Shown here piece after piece: positions 9,074 through 18,571 of a stretch of 46,111 nucleotides of DNA. The position numbers and the translations under genes were made by a program. Source of the stretch: a virus; the IMG/VR virus record IMGVR_UViG_3300025759_000164, positions 1 through 46,111 of that record; one strand, 5' to 3'. A model generated the notes under the pieces. That model made no database searches and was not told the DNA's origin. It worked only from the letters and a program-made list of their open reading frames with translations. Each line of letters begins with the position of its first letter. The first letter of the stretch is position 1.

Positions 9074-11787
9074 TCTACTTTATTTTTAAAGGCATTTAAA
9101 AAAGTTGCAGAGCTTCCAGTTCTACCTGCTGTAGTAGCTTCTGCTATACTATTTGCATCTAAACTTTCTACTTTCTCTTTATTTTGAGTTGCCATTTTAT
9201 TATTTGTTTTTGCGTTTCTTACTTTATTTACTTGTGTTTCAACAGCTTTAGTACTTTTTGCAGTATCTCCTTTCTTTGGAGGAGTCTTTGCTGTAGCTGT
9301 TTTAGCTGCTGCTGGTTTTGTTGGAGTAGTTTGAGCTTTAGTCGTAGCTTTGGCTGTAGGTTGACCTGTAGCTTTAGCTGCTTTAAGATCCTCTTTTTCT
9401 TTTATCTTAGCTTCATCCTCCTCTAATGTATTCACTACATATTCTAAATATTGTTGAATTTCATTAAAAATTTTTCTTTGTTCAGATGGTGTATTAAATC
9501 CCTCTATCTCATTTTCAAATAATTTCTTAGAATTATAAGTACTAATGTATTCTTTTATCTTTTCTGCTGAATCTTCACTTACTTTATAATGCTGAAGAAT
9601 AGTTGCTAATTTAGTATAAATATTAGTACTATCCAACTTCTCTAGCTTTTCTATTAGTTTCTTAGTTGACGCATCAAATAAAACTTTGCCCCCTTTTATT
9701 GTAGAGGGTAATGTTGCTGATTCTTGTAATTGTGTAATGAAAGAATCTATACTTTTCTGCAAATTAGAAGGGTCAGATAAGATAGTTGAAAATAGATTAG
9801 GAATAGATACTATAAGATCAGTGCCGTCTATTGTAGTATGTAAACTAATTTCATCTTGTAACTCTGTTAATCGAGTACCTAGTGATTTATTTTTTAGAAT
9901 AGCATCTACATAAATATTCTTGAACGTAGAAAAAAGTTGATTAGATAAGCCCATCTTAGTACCTGTAGTATTATTCATAAGCTTCTTATACGCTCTATTC
10001 AACCACTTCTCTTCTAAAGGATTAACTCTAAATACTGTATTTACATCTCTCATAGTTTGAATAGTAAAGTCAAACTGTTCAAGCATGTTATCTATTAATG
10101 TATCCCGTTCTGCTTCTGTTACTTCTATACCTAGTTCTTCTTGAAGATTTTCTATACTAAGTTTCTTTAAGTCTTCTAAATAAGCACGTCTGTTTTCATC
10201 AGTCCCCATCTCATAACTAACCTTAGCTATGTTTGAAATTTTTTCATCAATAATATTATCAATTTCTTTTGGGTCATCCGTAGATTGTAACTTCTTATTC
10301 GTATCTATTTCAGTACGTAGATATTCTACTACCTTTTCTGTATTAAGATTGAAACCTTCTAATAATAAACTACGTTGCTCTTTAGCTTTAAGAGAGGCAG
10401 GTATATTCTTAATTAAAGATGTACCCCCACCTAACACTGCTCCAATAAGAAATTCTCTAAAGGCACCTTCTTCTGGTTGGAAAGTAGACTTTAAAAACTC
10501 TTCTAGATAGTTTCGATTCTCTTTGTTTAATTTCTTTTTAAAATAAGATTGAGTAGATGAGTCAACAACCGATTGAAAATATTCTTCTCCACCCTCTGAT
10601 AAACCTGACACAAAGAAATCTTTGGCTACTATACTCTTTATACTTTTAGCTACCGCCTTTCCATCTACTATCTTAAATAGACTTCCCGCAGAAAAAGTAT
10701 TAGTTACTTTACCTTTCATTAATGCTGGAAATTGCATTAACGTACTAGCGCCTACCAGAACCATGTTTAAACCATACGTTGAATTCTCTACTTGAGACGC
10801 CGCAGCATGTATATCTTCTAAATCTTTACCTGATGCTTGTACTCCATTTTTAGTTTTATATTCTTCTAAGGCTTTTTCTAAGAAGTCCCTTTTATTTAAT
10901 TCTGCCTGTAACGATGCTTCACCTGTGATAGTTAAATGTGTAGTAAGTGCTGTTCTACCTAAATCAGAAAGGCCTTTTATTTTACGGGCTCTAGTTAATT
11001 GTTCACTAGCTGTTCTCATGCCTTTAATAGCCTTTTTAAACTGATACGCATTTTTAACTTTTGATGCTAACCCAGCTAAACCTATTTCAGGACTTCCTAC
11101 AGCACTACCTGCTAAAGTAACTAAAGCAGATGATGCTAAACCATCTACTATACTAGATACAACTGATCCAGATGCAGCTACTGTATCTAATGCAAATCGT
11201 TTTACAGCCCCATCGTCTTTAGAATAGTACAAAGGGTTTTCTGTTTCAGCTTTTAAAAAAGCATCAGCCATACCTTTAGCTTCTTCATTACCAAATAAAG
11301 AAGGAAGTTCTCCTGATCCTAATCGTTTAATATTTTGGATAGTATTATTTAATCCATAAAATAATGTAGCTTTTCCTGTTTCATAAGCCTTAGCTACAGC
11401 TCTACTAAGTGTAGCAGGATGCGCTGCTGCATATATCTCTTCCATATCTGCATTAGGCATAAACTTGATATTAGGATCATTATATCGTTGAAGCTCATAC
11501 AAAGAGACTGAACCTGCTCTATTATTACCTTCTTCTTTCTGTCGTTTCTGTTGTATAGACGCCCATGCTCTCTTTAAATATTCATCCCTAGGCATCTTTG
11601 TTTCAGCAGAGTCTTTAGTTAATGCTTCTAATTCTTCTTTAACTAAACTAGTCTTAGATAGATCTAAATCTTTCATTACAAACTTAGCTCGTTTTGTAGC
11701 TTCTTCTAAAAACAAGGCATCCTCTTGAATTTGAGGCGCTATTAATAAATCTAAGTGTAAATTATTTAGATTGATTTGTTCCTCCAT
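9067..11787 (-). CDS. Large internal virion (ejection/cargo) protein with hydrophobic segments
   Basis: A 906-residue protein. The N-terminal ~180 residues are charged and helical. Hydrophobic Ala/Gly/Val-rich segments follow near residues 200-240 (ASSALVTLAGSAVGSPEIGL), 340-355 and 450-465 (EFLIGAVLGGGTSLI), which could be amphipathic or membrane-inserting. A long helical region follows. Near residues 800-870 there is a Lys/Ala/Thr/Pro-rich low-complexity linker (repeats of TAKA, TPTKPAAAKT), then a short C-terminal tail. Phage proteins of this build beside a virion polymerase are commonly packaged and ejected to help DNA or protein cross the envelope. That role is inferred from context and composition. 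The start overlaps the upstream gene by 26 nt. Confidence 0.8.
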   Translation of the reverse strand: MEEQINLNNLHLDLLIAPQIQEDALFLEEATKRAKFVMKDLDLSKTSLVKEELEALTKDSAETKMPRDEYLKRAWASIQQKRQKEEGNNRAGSVSLYELQRYNDPNIKFMPNADMEEIYAAAHPATLSRAVAKAYETGKATLFYGLNNTIQNIKRLGSGELPSLFGNEEAKGMADAFLKAETENPLYYSKDDGAVKRFALDTVAASGSVVSSIVDGLASSALVTLAGSAVGSPEIGLAGLASKVKNAYQFKKAIKGMRTASEQLTRARKIKGLSDLGRTALTTHLTITGEASLQAELNKRDFLEKALEEYKTKNGVQASGKDLEDIHAAASQVENSTYGLNMVLVGASTLMQFPALMKGKVTNTFSAGSLFKIVDGKAVAKSIKSIVAKDFFVSGLSEGGEEYFQSVVDSSTQSYFKKKLNKENRNYLEEFLKSTFQPEEGAFREFLIGAVLGGGTSLIKNIPASLKAKEQRSLLLEGFNLNTEKVVEYLRTEIDTNKKLQSTDDPKEIDNIIDEKISNIAKVSYEMGTDENRRAYLEDLKKLSIENLQEELGIEVTEAERDTLIDNMLEQFDFTIQTMRDVNTVFRVNPLEEKWLNRAYKKLMNNTTGTKMGLSNQLFSTFKNIYVDAILKNKSLGTRLTELQDEISLHTTIDGTDLIVSIPNLFSTILSDPSNLQKSIDSFITQLQESATLPSTIKGGKVLFDASTKKLIEKLEKLDSTNIYTKLATILQHYKVSEDSAEKIKEYISTYNSKKLFENEIEGFNTPSEQRKIFNEIQQYLEYVVNTLEEDEAKIKEKEDLKAAKATGQPTAKATTKAQTTPTKPAAAKTATAKTPPKKGDTAKSTKAVETQVNKVRNAKTNNKMATQNKEKVESLDANSIAEATTAGRTGSSATFLNAFKNKVEC

Positions 11788-14209
11788 AAGCTTTATCGAA
11801 TGATATTAAATTGGTTATATCTTCTTGCAAAGATTTAGAATTAGCATTTGCATCTACTCTTTCTATAAATGTAGAACCATCAGGTCTAGTTATATGCACT
11901 TTAATTCTACCGTGAATGGGTTCGTTTACTGTATATTTGTAATCCCCTACTATATGTTCTTTAGTACTATCAAGACTATCAATGCTTTTTAGATAATCAT
12001 CTAATATATAAGATTTTTTATTAAAAAAAGTAACTTGTCCTGACTCACTTATATTTACAGGTACAGGAATACCTTCTCTATTTTTTACCTCTACGATTAA
12101 AGGTCTGTCTGCTTTCTTAGCCTTTTGTATAAAAGTATCATCAAAGACTATAGTAGTCTGTCCGTTTTCATGATATTGTACCTGAGCTAAATCAGATGGC
12201 TTAAGGCCTCCTATATTTAATGTAGTAGCTTCTCCCTGAACTAGACTATTAGTTAATAAGTTTTTAGCTGTAGCTTGATTTAATTTATCTTTGTCTGTAG
12301 TACCTTGTAAATCTACTGTTTCACCTGTAAATAAATGATGTCTAGTATTAGGGTTGTTAAACATTTCTTTTATACGAGAGTCAAGATATTCATCATTAAT
12401 ATCAATGGCACCCAATTCTTTTTCAAATACGGCATAATAGCGTTCTAATTTCTGTTTCTGTAAACTATAATCAGATTGAGGATCTTCTTTAATTTTTTGT
12501 GCTTCTTTTTCTATATCTTCTGGTAGAAGAGTTTTACGACTGCCCCCTCTTTGTAAATCTGCAATAGCTTCTTTATAAGCCAGAATATCTGCATTATTAG
12601 ACAATACAGGATCATTATCAAAAATACTAGGATTCTTCTGCAAAGATTCTAAAACTCTTTCTTTAGTTAAAGGTGCCTCTATCAAAGCATCTATTTTTTT
12701 TATTTCCTCCAAGAGCCTTATGTCTTCAGCATCAGTCTTACGTATAGTTGTTCCACTAGTACCTGCTACTACAGTATTAGAAAACTTTCTATCTTTTCGC
12801 TTAAGATATAATTCTTGTCTTTTTTCTTCTAATTTTTTAGCATAAGTAGTACCTTCTAACTTAAGTCCACCCTTATCAAAATCATGATTAGCTATAATAA
12901 TATTAATAGCTTCTGATGCCAGAGCATCTGTATAGTTTTTAATTTGATCAGGTGTAAATACAGAGGTTGCTTCTGTAGTAGGTACTGCTCCTATAAAGTC
13001 TCCTGTCTTCCCAGTAGCAGATACTATCTTCCCATCTTGTGCTATCTTAAGTCCTTTTAATTGTAATTCAGCTTTAGCTAATGTATTTGAAATTTCATCC
13101 TGGTCTTGTTGATGTTGAAACTTAGCTGATGCAAGTGCAAACTCTCTTCCAAACTTATATACACTATCCAGTTCAGTAGTAACTGATTTGGACTGTGGAG
13201 CAAAAGCTCGTACTGACCCTTGAATAACTTCACTAGAAAGATTATTACTGATAATTCCAATCATTTGATCTTCATCTAAATCTTCTAAGTTGTAAGTTTT
13301 TAGAGCCGCTTTTTTATTCTCTATCTGTTGATTTCTAGTATAATATTCGTCATCTTTCTTCTTGTCTTTATACGACAGATTTAACTTTTCTCTTTGATTA
13401 TCTAATGCCTGTCGTTGTCCTAAAATACTATTATTGTACTGTGTTAACTGGCCTTGCAATACCTCTGGGCTTTCTAATGCTCCTGATGCATATAGATATT
13501 TAGCTTGTACTTTATATTGAGCATAATTATCTCTATTAATTTGTTGTGATATTTGAGCGGCAGCTTTCTGATCTCTACCTTTTAACTTTGTAATAGTCTT
13601 TTGTCCAGTAGCAGAATCTGTCTCTTCCCATTCTGTTTCTATCTCAGGTATTTTTAATAAAGCCTCTTGTTGCATTTTACCTATATCTACATAAGGTACA
13701 TAACTATCCACAGTAGCATTTCTAGCATCTTCTAATGAAAGCTTAGAGTACTTCTCCAAATCTAATCTATATACCATTTCATTCATGATATGGTATCCAG
13801 CTTCTCCTGGCTTCTTAGCTTTTTTCCTCTTATTAATATCTTTTAGAGTAGCATCATAAGTACTTTCTTTTTTATATAATGAAACTAAGTCTTCATCTTG
13901 GAATTTAGTAAACATCTGATTATATCTCTGAGCTAAATTATTGTCAGATAAATCACCAAAATCTCCATTCAACGTATCAAAATTGTTTGAGATCTCTTCA
14001 TTAAATGAATCAATCTTCCCCTTTGCCTCTTTATTAATAAACTGAATATTCAACGCTTCTGCCTTGAGATTTTGTAAATGCTTATAATTTCTATTATAAG
14101 TAGATTGCTTATGTTGTAATACTTGAAGCTCCAACTCTAGATTATACTTAGGTGGTTTTATATACCCAAATCTAGGTATCTGCTTCATGTATGGTGAAAT
14201 CTTAGTCAT
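11762..14209 (-). CDS. Large helical internal virion/cargo protein
   Basis: An 815-residue protein rich in Lys, Glu, Gln and Asn with long predicted helices and coiled-coil-like stretches (roughly residues 25-110 and 250-320). It has no signal peptide or membrane segment. The last ~150 residues look more beta-rich (GEATTLNIGGLKPSDL, then HGRIKVHITRPDGSTF). I do not recognise an enzymatic motif. It overlaps the 537-residue gene by 8 nt and the 906-residue gene by 26 nt, part of the coupled run between the muzzle-type protein and the polymerase. In crAss-like phages that interval encodes proteins stored inside the tail or capsid, so cargo is the best guess. Confidence 0.78.
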   Translation of the reverse strand: MTKISPYMKQIPRFGYIKPPKYNLELELQVLQHKQSTYNRNYKHLQNLKAEALNIQFINKEAKGKIDSFNEEISNNFDTLNGDFGDLSDNNLAQRYNQMFTKFQDEDLVSLYKKESTYDATLKDINKRKKAKKPGEAGYHIMNEMVYRLDLEKYSKLSLEDARNATVDSYVPYVDIGKMQQEALLKIPEIETEWEETDSATGQKTITKLKGRDQKAAAQISQQINRDNYAQYKVQAKYLYASGALESPEVLQGQLTQYNNSILGQRQALDNQREKLNLSYKDKKKDDEYYTRNQQIENKKAALKTYNLEDLDEDQMIGIISNNLSSEVIQGSVRAFAPQSKSVTTELDSVYKFGREFALASAKFQHQQDQDEISNTLAKAELQLKGLKIAQDGKIVSATGKTGDFIGAVPTTEATSVFTPDQIKNYTDALASEAINIIIANHDFDKGGLKLEGTTYAKKLEEKRQELYLKRKDRKFSNTVVAGTSGTTIRKTDAEDIRLLEEIKKIDALIEAPLTKERVLESLQKNPSIFDNDPVLSNNADILAYKEAIADLQRGGSRKTLLPEDIEKEAQKIKEDPQSDYSLQKQKLERYYAVFEKELGAIDINDEYLDSRIKEMFNNPNTRHHLFTGETVDLQGTTDKDKLNQATAKNLLTNSLVQGEATTLNIGGLKPSDLAQVQYHENGQTTIVFDDTFIQKAKKADRPLIVEVKNREGIPVPVNISESGQVTFFNKKSYILDDYLKSIDSLDSTKEHIVGDYKYTVNEPIHGRIKVHITRPDGSTFIERVDANANSKSLQEDITNLISFDKAYGGTNQSK

Positions 14210-15815
14210 TTTCTAATATTTTATTTAAAGCTAATTGTAACTGAGCTTTAGACATACTAGCTACTGCATCCTTATCTATACGTTCATATCCTTTTAACGG
14301 GGTACTTAAACTGGCATCTGCTTTGCTACCTGGCGTATATCGTACTCTACCTCTTTTATCTATTTCAAAATTAGGAGACATAGCACCCATTAGTTCTCTG
14401 GAATATTGCCTATAATTTTTATCATCTTGTACAGTAAATAATCTATCCAAGAGTTCTTGTCTTGTAAGATCGTAGTTGTTGTCCCGTATTGCGGATTCTT
14501 GTACATATTGATAATTCGCTTGATTACGTCTATCAGCATTCTGATTGTAAGCAGCAATAATAGCAGAAGTATTAGCATTGTCAATTTGATTATCTCCTTG
14601 ATAATTAGATAGTGCAACTTGATTTACTCCATCTTGAAACTTAGCTTGTCCCTGTGTCAATAACGCTTGTTTTACATGTTCAGGTACGCCACTAGATTCT
14701 AAGTTTTCTTTTTGTACATTGTACGCTCTTTCATTCCCTAATGTATTAATAGGATTAAAGCGTTGTAAAGGAGCTTGTATACCACTATATGCATAATAAG
14801 GATTCTCTTTCTGCAAAGATAACAATTCTGATAAACCTAGTCCAGTTTTCATAGCATCTGATAATGCCATAGGATCTATACCTACAGGAGCCGTCTTTTG
14901 AGTCTCTTCCATAGGAATCTGTGCTAACTCTCTTTGGAAATCCCATTGTTCGTTAATCTCAAAAGGCTTAGTTTCTAAACTTTCTAGTTTTCCTGGAATT
15001 GGCAAGTCTCTATCTGGTAACGTAGTTCTAGAGGTAGCTTCTCCGAACTTACCATCTTCTACTAATTTCATAGACTTCACTAATTCAGGATTATCTCCAT
15101 AGCGTCGTTCTAATTCCTTATTATACGTCTGCTGATAGTTTAATACTGATTCAAAGTTAGTAACGTCAAAATGAGGTCTATCCTTAAAATACCATTGATT
15201 ATATTGTTGGAATTCTTTAACGTCTCTAGTTCTTCCATACGTACCTACTTTATTACGATGTTGTACAGAAGGGATATTAATAGGGTCTAAAGCACCTTGA
15301 TCAAACTCATATCCAAATTGATCAAATAAAGTTTGAGCCTCATTAGGAATTGGAAAGGTATGCTTAGGCTTGCCTACAGTACCTCCTGGTTGAAAACTTA
15401 AATTCTTTGTATCATTAGGCAATCCCTTTTGGGCCTTCAAAGACTCTTGCGCATAAAAGATATTATCCAACTGACCATTTATTTTATTAAACATTAATTC
15501 AGCAGTACGTGCTGTGAGTTCATCATCACTCTCCATTAATTTCTTATAAGGATTTGGATCATACATCTTAGAGAGTTCTGCAAAAGATTTCTCTGATCTA
15601 TGTTTTTTACCTGTAATTTTACTAGCTAAGTCTTTATCAGCTTTTAAGTGGGCAGAAAATATTCTAGTACCATCTGGTGCATATACATCTTCTCCACCTT
15701 GTTTGTGAGTCTTACCTGTTACTTCAAATAATTCTCCAATAGATAATAAGATAGTTTCTTTATCTTCTACTTCAATATTATCTATACCCATATTTTTTAA
15801 AGGATACTTTTCCAT
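14202..15815 (-). CDS. crAss-like tail/cargo structural protein
   Basis: A 537-residue soluble protein. Near residues 28-60 it has a 'TGKTHKQGGEDVYAPDGTRI' segment followed by FSAHLKADK. I recall this kind of His-x-Gln-Gly-Gly module from large structural proteins of crAss-like and other Bacteroidota phages, and it is probably beta-rich. The rest is Gln/Asn/Tyr-rich and helical (for example ANTSAIIAAYNQNADRRNQA). There are no catalytic motifs. It lies 5 nt after the 641-residue gene and overlaps the 815-residue gene by 8 nt. A virion-internal or tail-assembly role is inferred from position. Confidence 0.75.
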   Translation of the reverse strand: MEKYPLKNMGIDNIEVEDKETILLSIGELFEVTGKTHKQGGEDVYAPDGTRIFSAHLKADKDLASKITGKKHRSEKSFAELSKMYDPNPYKKLMESDDELTARTAELMFNKINGQLDNIFYAQESLKAQKGLPNDTKNLSFQPGGTVGKPKHTFPIPNEAQTLFDQFGYEFDQGALDPINIPSVQHRNKVGTYGRTRDVKEFQQYNQWYFKDRPHFDVTNFESVLNYQQTYNKELERRYGDNPELVKSMKLVEDGKFGEATSRTTLPDRDLPIPGKLESLETKPFEINEQWDFQRELAQIPMEETQKTAPVGIDPMALSDAMKTGLGLSELLSLQKENPYYAYSGIQAPLQRFNPINTLGNERAYNVQKENLESSGVPEHVKQALLTQGQAKFQDGVNQVALSNYQGDNQIDNANTSAIIAAYNQNADRRNQANYQYVQESAIRDNNYDLTRQELLDRLFTVQDDKNYRQYSRELMGAMSPNFEIDKRGRVRYTPGSKADASLSTPLKGYERIDKDAVASMSKAQLQLALNKILEND

Positions 15816-15820
15816 ATTTT

Positions 15821-17746
15821 TTATTTATAAGGGTTTTTAAACATACCGCCATAGTTAAACATACCGCCAAAGTCATCACGTCTTGCTCCTACTTCCATTT
15901 TATGTTTCAAAAAGTCATCATAGGTGCCTGTAAATTCTCCCTTTCTTTTTAGTACATTAAACTCTTGTCGAGCTTCACCTTTGCTTAGTCCATATTTACT
16001 TGCAAAATCTCTATCGTTAATAGAACTCTCTATAAACCTTTCTGACTTCTTAACGCCTTTATTCCATTCTTGTCTATTGGCACTTCGTACTTCAGGTGTT
16101 TCTAGATGTCTTGTCTGTGGAGTATAGTACGGTGACATAGGTGTTGGATTAGGATCTACATATCTTTCTCCATCCATAGGAATAGAACGTCTAGGTCTTG
16201 GTGGTGGTAAATTTAAACCAGAACTTCCTGTACCTAAATTATTAGTAGGATAAGCTGGATACATTCTAGTTTTGTATGGAACACTTCCAGCTCCTAAGGT
16301 ACCTAATGAAGCACCCATACCTCCCACAAAGAATGATAATGGGTCTATCTCTGCCTGCATACCTATTTTCTCTAAAAAACTAGCTTCTTGATACATAGGA
16401 CTTGCATATAATCGTTCCAGAGATTTACTAACTCTATCAGAATAGGAACCTTCTTGTACATCAGGAGTAACAGTATTACCAATAACACCTGAAATACCCG
16501 ATTCTTTTAACTCTCTAGCTATATCTCTACCTTGTTCAGGTTGGCCATCTCTAGACATTCCATTAGATAAATCCATAGCAGGGTCACCATATCCAGCATA
16601 ATTTGCAGTTCTATCACCTTCTACCGACTGTCCATTAGGAGACATTGCAGGAGCTTGTGATCCAAGTTGATTATAGAACCATTCTTCTTGTGCTTTTCTT
16701 AAAGCCTGTTGCTGTTTAAATTCTGGTGGAATATAATCAGTATTATCAGACATAGGATCTGAAAAAGGATCTTCTATAATAGGTTGATTCTTAGATGCTT
16801 CATATGCTTTCGCAGCCTTTGCTGTTATAGGTCCTAGTAAACCATCCCATTTTCCATTCTTAGTATTACCTTTTTTAGGTAAAAATCCTGCCTTATGTAA
16901 CTTTTCTTGTAACGCTTTTACATGAGCACCACTATCAGTAATAACTCCTTTAGTTGATGCTTTAGTTGTAGCCTTAGCTTTAGGAGTATCAGTTGATTTA
17001 GCTTCAGTACTTTTAGAAGATGCTGTATTAGAAGGACTTGAAGCAGTTCCTCTAGGGTTTGCAATAGTTGCAGTTCTTCTAAACTTACCTCCTGGAATTG
17101 ATCGCCATTCTTTAGGATCTACTTTCTCTCCTACTTTACCATTTCTAACTACATAACCTTCTCCTGAATCATCAAAAAATATTTCAGCTTCTTCGCCATC
17201 TCCAGAATTTCTAGGTCTTTTATTATATCTACCTGTTTCAGTTGCATCCCTCTCTCCTCCATATTGATACTTATAAGTATCTCTAAAATCTTCTGTATCT
17301 TCCTTATCTCTAACTCTAGGTGCAGTAACAGAAGGGGGTGGATGTTGGTAATCTTCTATTTGTTTATTAAAATAGTCTTTACTTCCTTCTTTTTTTTCTT
17401 TTAGCCATTTTTGTCTCCTATCATATTGTTCAAGAAACCACAATCGTTCTGCTTCTTGCTGTAGGCGTCCTATTGAATCAGAATGGTGTATAAGGTCTTT
17501 AATCTTACCAAATACACCTCCTCCATTTTGGTAGTTATCTTTTTCTCCTCCATACATAAACTCTACTTGAGGCTCCTGTTGCATAAGTAAGTCTTTATAC
17601 TTAGGCATAGTAGTAGCAAGATTATGAAGAATTAAATTTTTCTTTTCATTATCCAATGTCTGATACTTCTGCATGAATGCAGATTGATCAGTAGGAGACA
17701 ATTGCATAAGGTAATCTTCTAGAATTTCATCTTGATATTTAATCAT
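15821..17746 (-). CDS. Tail/cargo protein with peptidoglycan-binding-like domain
   Basis: A 641-residue protein. Residues about 272-320 (VKALQEKLHKAGFLPKK, then GKWDGLLGPITAKAAKAYE) match the PG_binding_1 three-helix cell-wall-binding pattern, including the typical W-D-G-x-x-G-P-x-T turn. A Ser/Thr/Lys/Ala-rich linker precedes it (about 230-265). YGG motifs recur (MYGGEKDN near 64, YQYGGERD near 162, FNYGGMFKNPYK at the C-terminus). I see no lytic-enzyme residues, so this looks like a binding module on a virion protein, suited to contact with the host cell wall during entry. It overlaps the 275-residue gene by 4 nt (ATGA). The domain call is moderately sure; the virion role is inferred. Confidence 0.75.
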   Translation of the reverse strand: MIKYQDEILEDYLMQLSPTDQSAFMQKYQTLDNEKKNLILHNLATTMPKYKDLLMQQEPQVEFMYGGEKDNYQNGGGVFGKIKDLIHHSDSIGRLQQEAERLWFLEQYDRRQKWLKEKKEGSKDYFNKQIEDYQHPPPSVTAPRVRDKEDTEDFRDTYKYQYGGERDATETGRYNKRPRNSGDGEEAEIFFDDSGEGYVVRNGKVGEKVDPKEWRSIPGGKFRRTATIANPRGTASSPSNTASSKSTEAKSTDTPKAKATTKASTKGVITDSGAHVKALQEKLHKAGFLPKKGNTKNGKWDGLLGPITAKAAKAYEASKNQPIIEDPFSDPMSDNTDYIPPEFKQQQALRKAQEEWFYNQLGSQAPAMSPNGQSVEGDRTANYAGYGDPAMDLSNGMSRDGQPEQGRDIARELKESGISGVIGNTVTPDVQEGSYSDRVSKSLERLYASPMYQEASFLEKIGMQAEIDPLSFFVGGMGASLGTLGAGSVPYKTRMYPAYPTNNLGTGSSGLNLPPPRPRRSIPMDGERYVDPNPTPMSPYYTPQTRHLETPEVRSANRQEWNKGVKKSERFIESSINDRDFASKYGLSKGEARQEFNVLKRKGEFTGTYDDFLKHKMEVGARRDDFGGMFNYGGMFKNPYK

Positions 17747-18570
17747 TTTCTTTTTGCTTTAAATTTTCCAGTTAATTTTTTAAGAGGCTTTTCAAATACC
17801 ATTTTAGTATTTTCAAAAAAATAATCTTCATTAGGCATCATTAGTTTAGTTTCTCCTGTATCTACTGACATACCTAACATAGCCTCTGGTACATCTCTCA
17901 TAGTTATAGAACCATCGGTAGGTACCATATAAGAATCAGCAGAAGGATTATCATGGTATCCTCTAGGAGATATTTCTGTAGTATATTTATTAGGACTTTG
18001 AGAGTCATATTTATAATATCTATACTCAGTACTTCTATCCTCTTTTGGATACTTACTATTTTTAAAAGGCTTTACTTTTATGTCTGATTTATTTCTAGCC
18101 TCTAAAACTTCTTGTGCAGGTTGAAAGCCAAATAAATTTGCAAAGTCCCTATTATCACTAGAATTCTTTAGTGGCTGATTATGTTCATATATAGGCTTAA
18201 GCGCTTGAATTATCTTATTAGATTTATTAGGATTTAATTTACCCCCATATTTAAACATGTCAGTTTGTTTGGCAGTTAAGTGAGGATTATAAGTATCATA
18301 ATAATCATAATCAACATTTTGATATGAATCTAATTCTGTTTGTCTCTGTCTAGCAATTTCTTCTTCTCGCCTACGTCTTTCATTCAAATGTTTAGCTCCA
18401 AACCGCATAGTATTGTTCAAGAGTTCTATTGTACCTAGTCTCTTTTGACTTTCTTCATTATAACCTAGTGATTCACCCATTTCTATACCAGTAGCATAAG
18501 AAATAGGTAGAGCTAATGCATCCTGTGCATACTCCATAAAGTCATAAGGATTTTTATATCTATAAGCCAT
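17743..18570 (-). CDS. Tail-associated protein, unknown, YGG-type
   Basis: A 275-residue protein, Tyr/Asn/Lys-rich, with a basic end (KKLTGKFKAKRK). It contains an FKYGGKLNPNKSN segment near residue 106 like the YGG motifs in the next gene. It also has an SDNRDFANLFGFQ segment resembling NDRDFASKYGLSK in the neighbouring 641-residue protein, suggesting a shared module. The C-terminal MPNEDYFFENTKMVFEKP fits a motif I associate with Bacteroidota-phage tail proteins. It starts 2 nt after the muzzle-type gene. I cannot assign a function. Confidence 0.7.
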   Translation of the reverse strand: MAYRYKNPYDFMEYAQDALALPISYATGIEMGESLGYNEESQKRLGTIELLNNTMRFGAKHLNERRRREEEIARQRQTELDSYQNVDYDYYDTYNPHLTAKQTDMFKYGGKLNPNKSNKIIQALKPIYEHNQPLKNSSDNRDFANLFGFQPAQEVLEARNKSDIKVKPFKNSKYPKEDRSTEYRYYKYDSQSPNKYTTEISPRGYHDNPSADSYMVPTDGSITMRDVPEAMLGMSVDTGETKLMMPNEDYFFENTKMVFEKPLKKLTGKFKAKRK

Positions 18571-18571
18571 A

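Noticed and set aside
9060-9075. Stop-codon recoding (TAG read as an amino acid), known in some crAss-like phages
   Set aside because: Reading through the TAG at 9067 meets another TAG within a few codons, large genes are open in the standard code, and no suppressor tRNA is seen here.
9184-9426. Plus-strand Cys/Phe/Ser-rich ORF of 80 residues
   Set aside because: It is the complement of the Lys/Ala/Thr/Pro linker of the 906-residue gene; its odd composition comes from that low-complexity region.
14390-14617. Minus-strand ORF of 75 residues inside the 537-residue gene
   Set aside because: Fully contained in a longer, better-supported gene; Ile/Leu-rich low-complexity frame. The same holds for 13078-13260 and 20016-20213.
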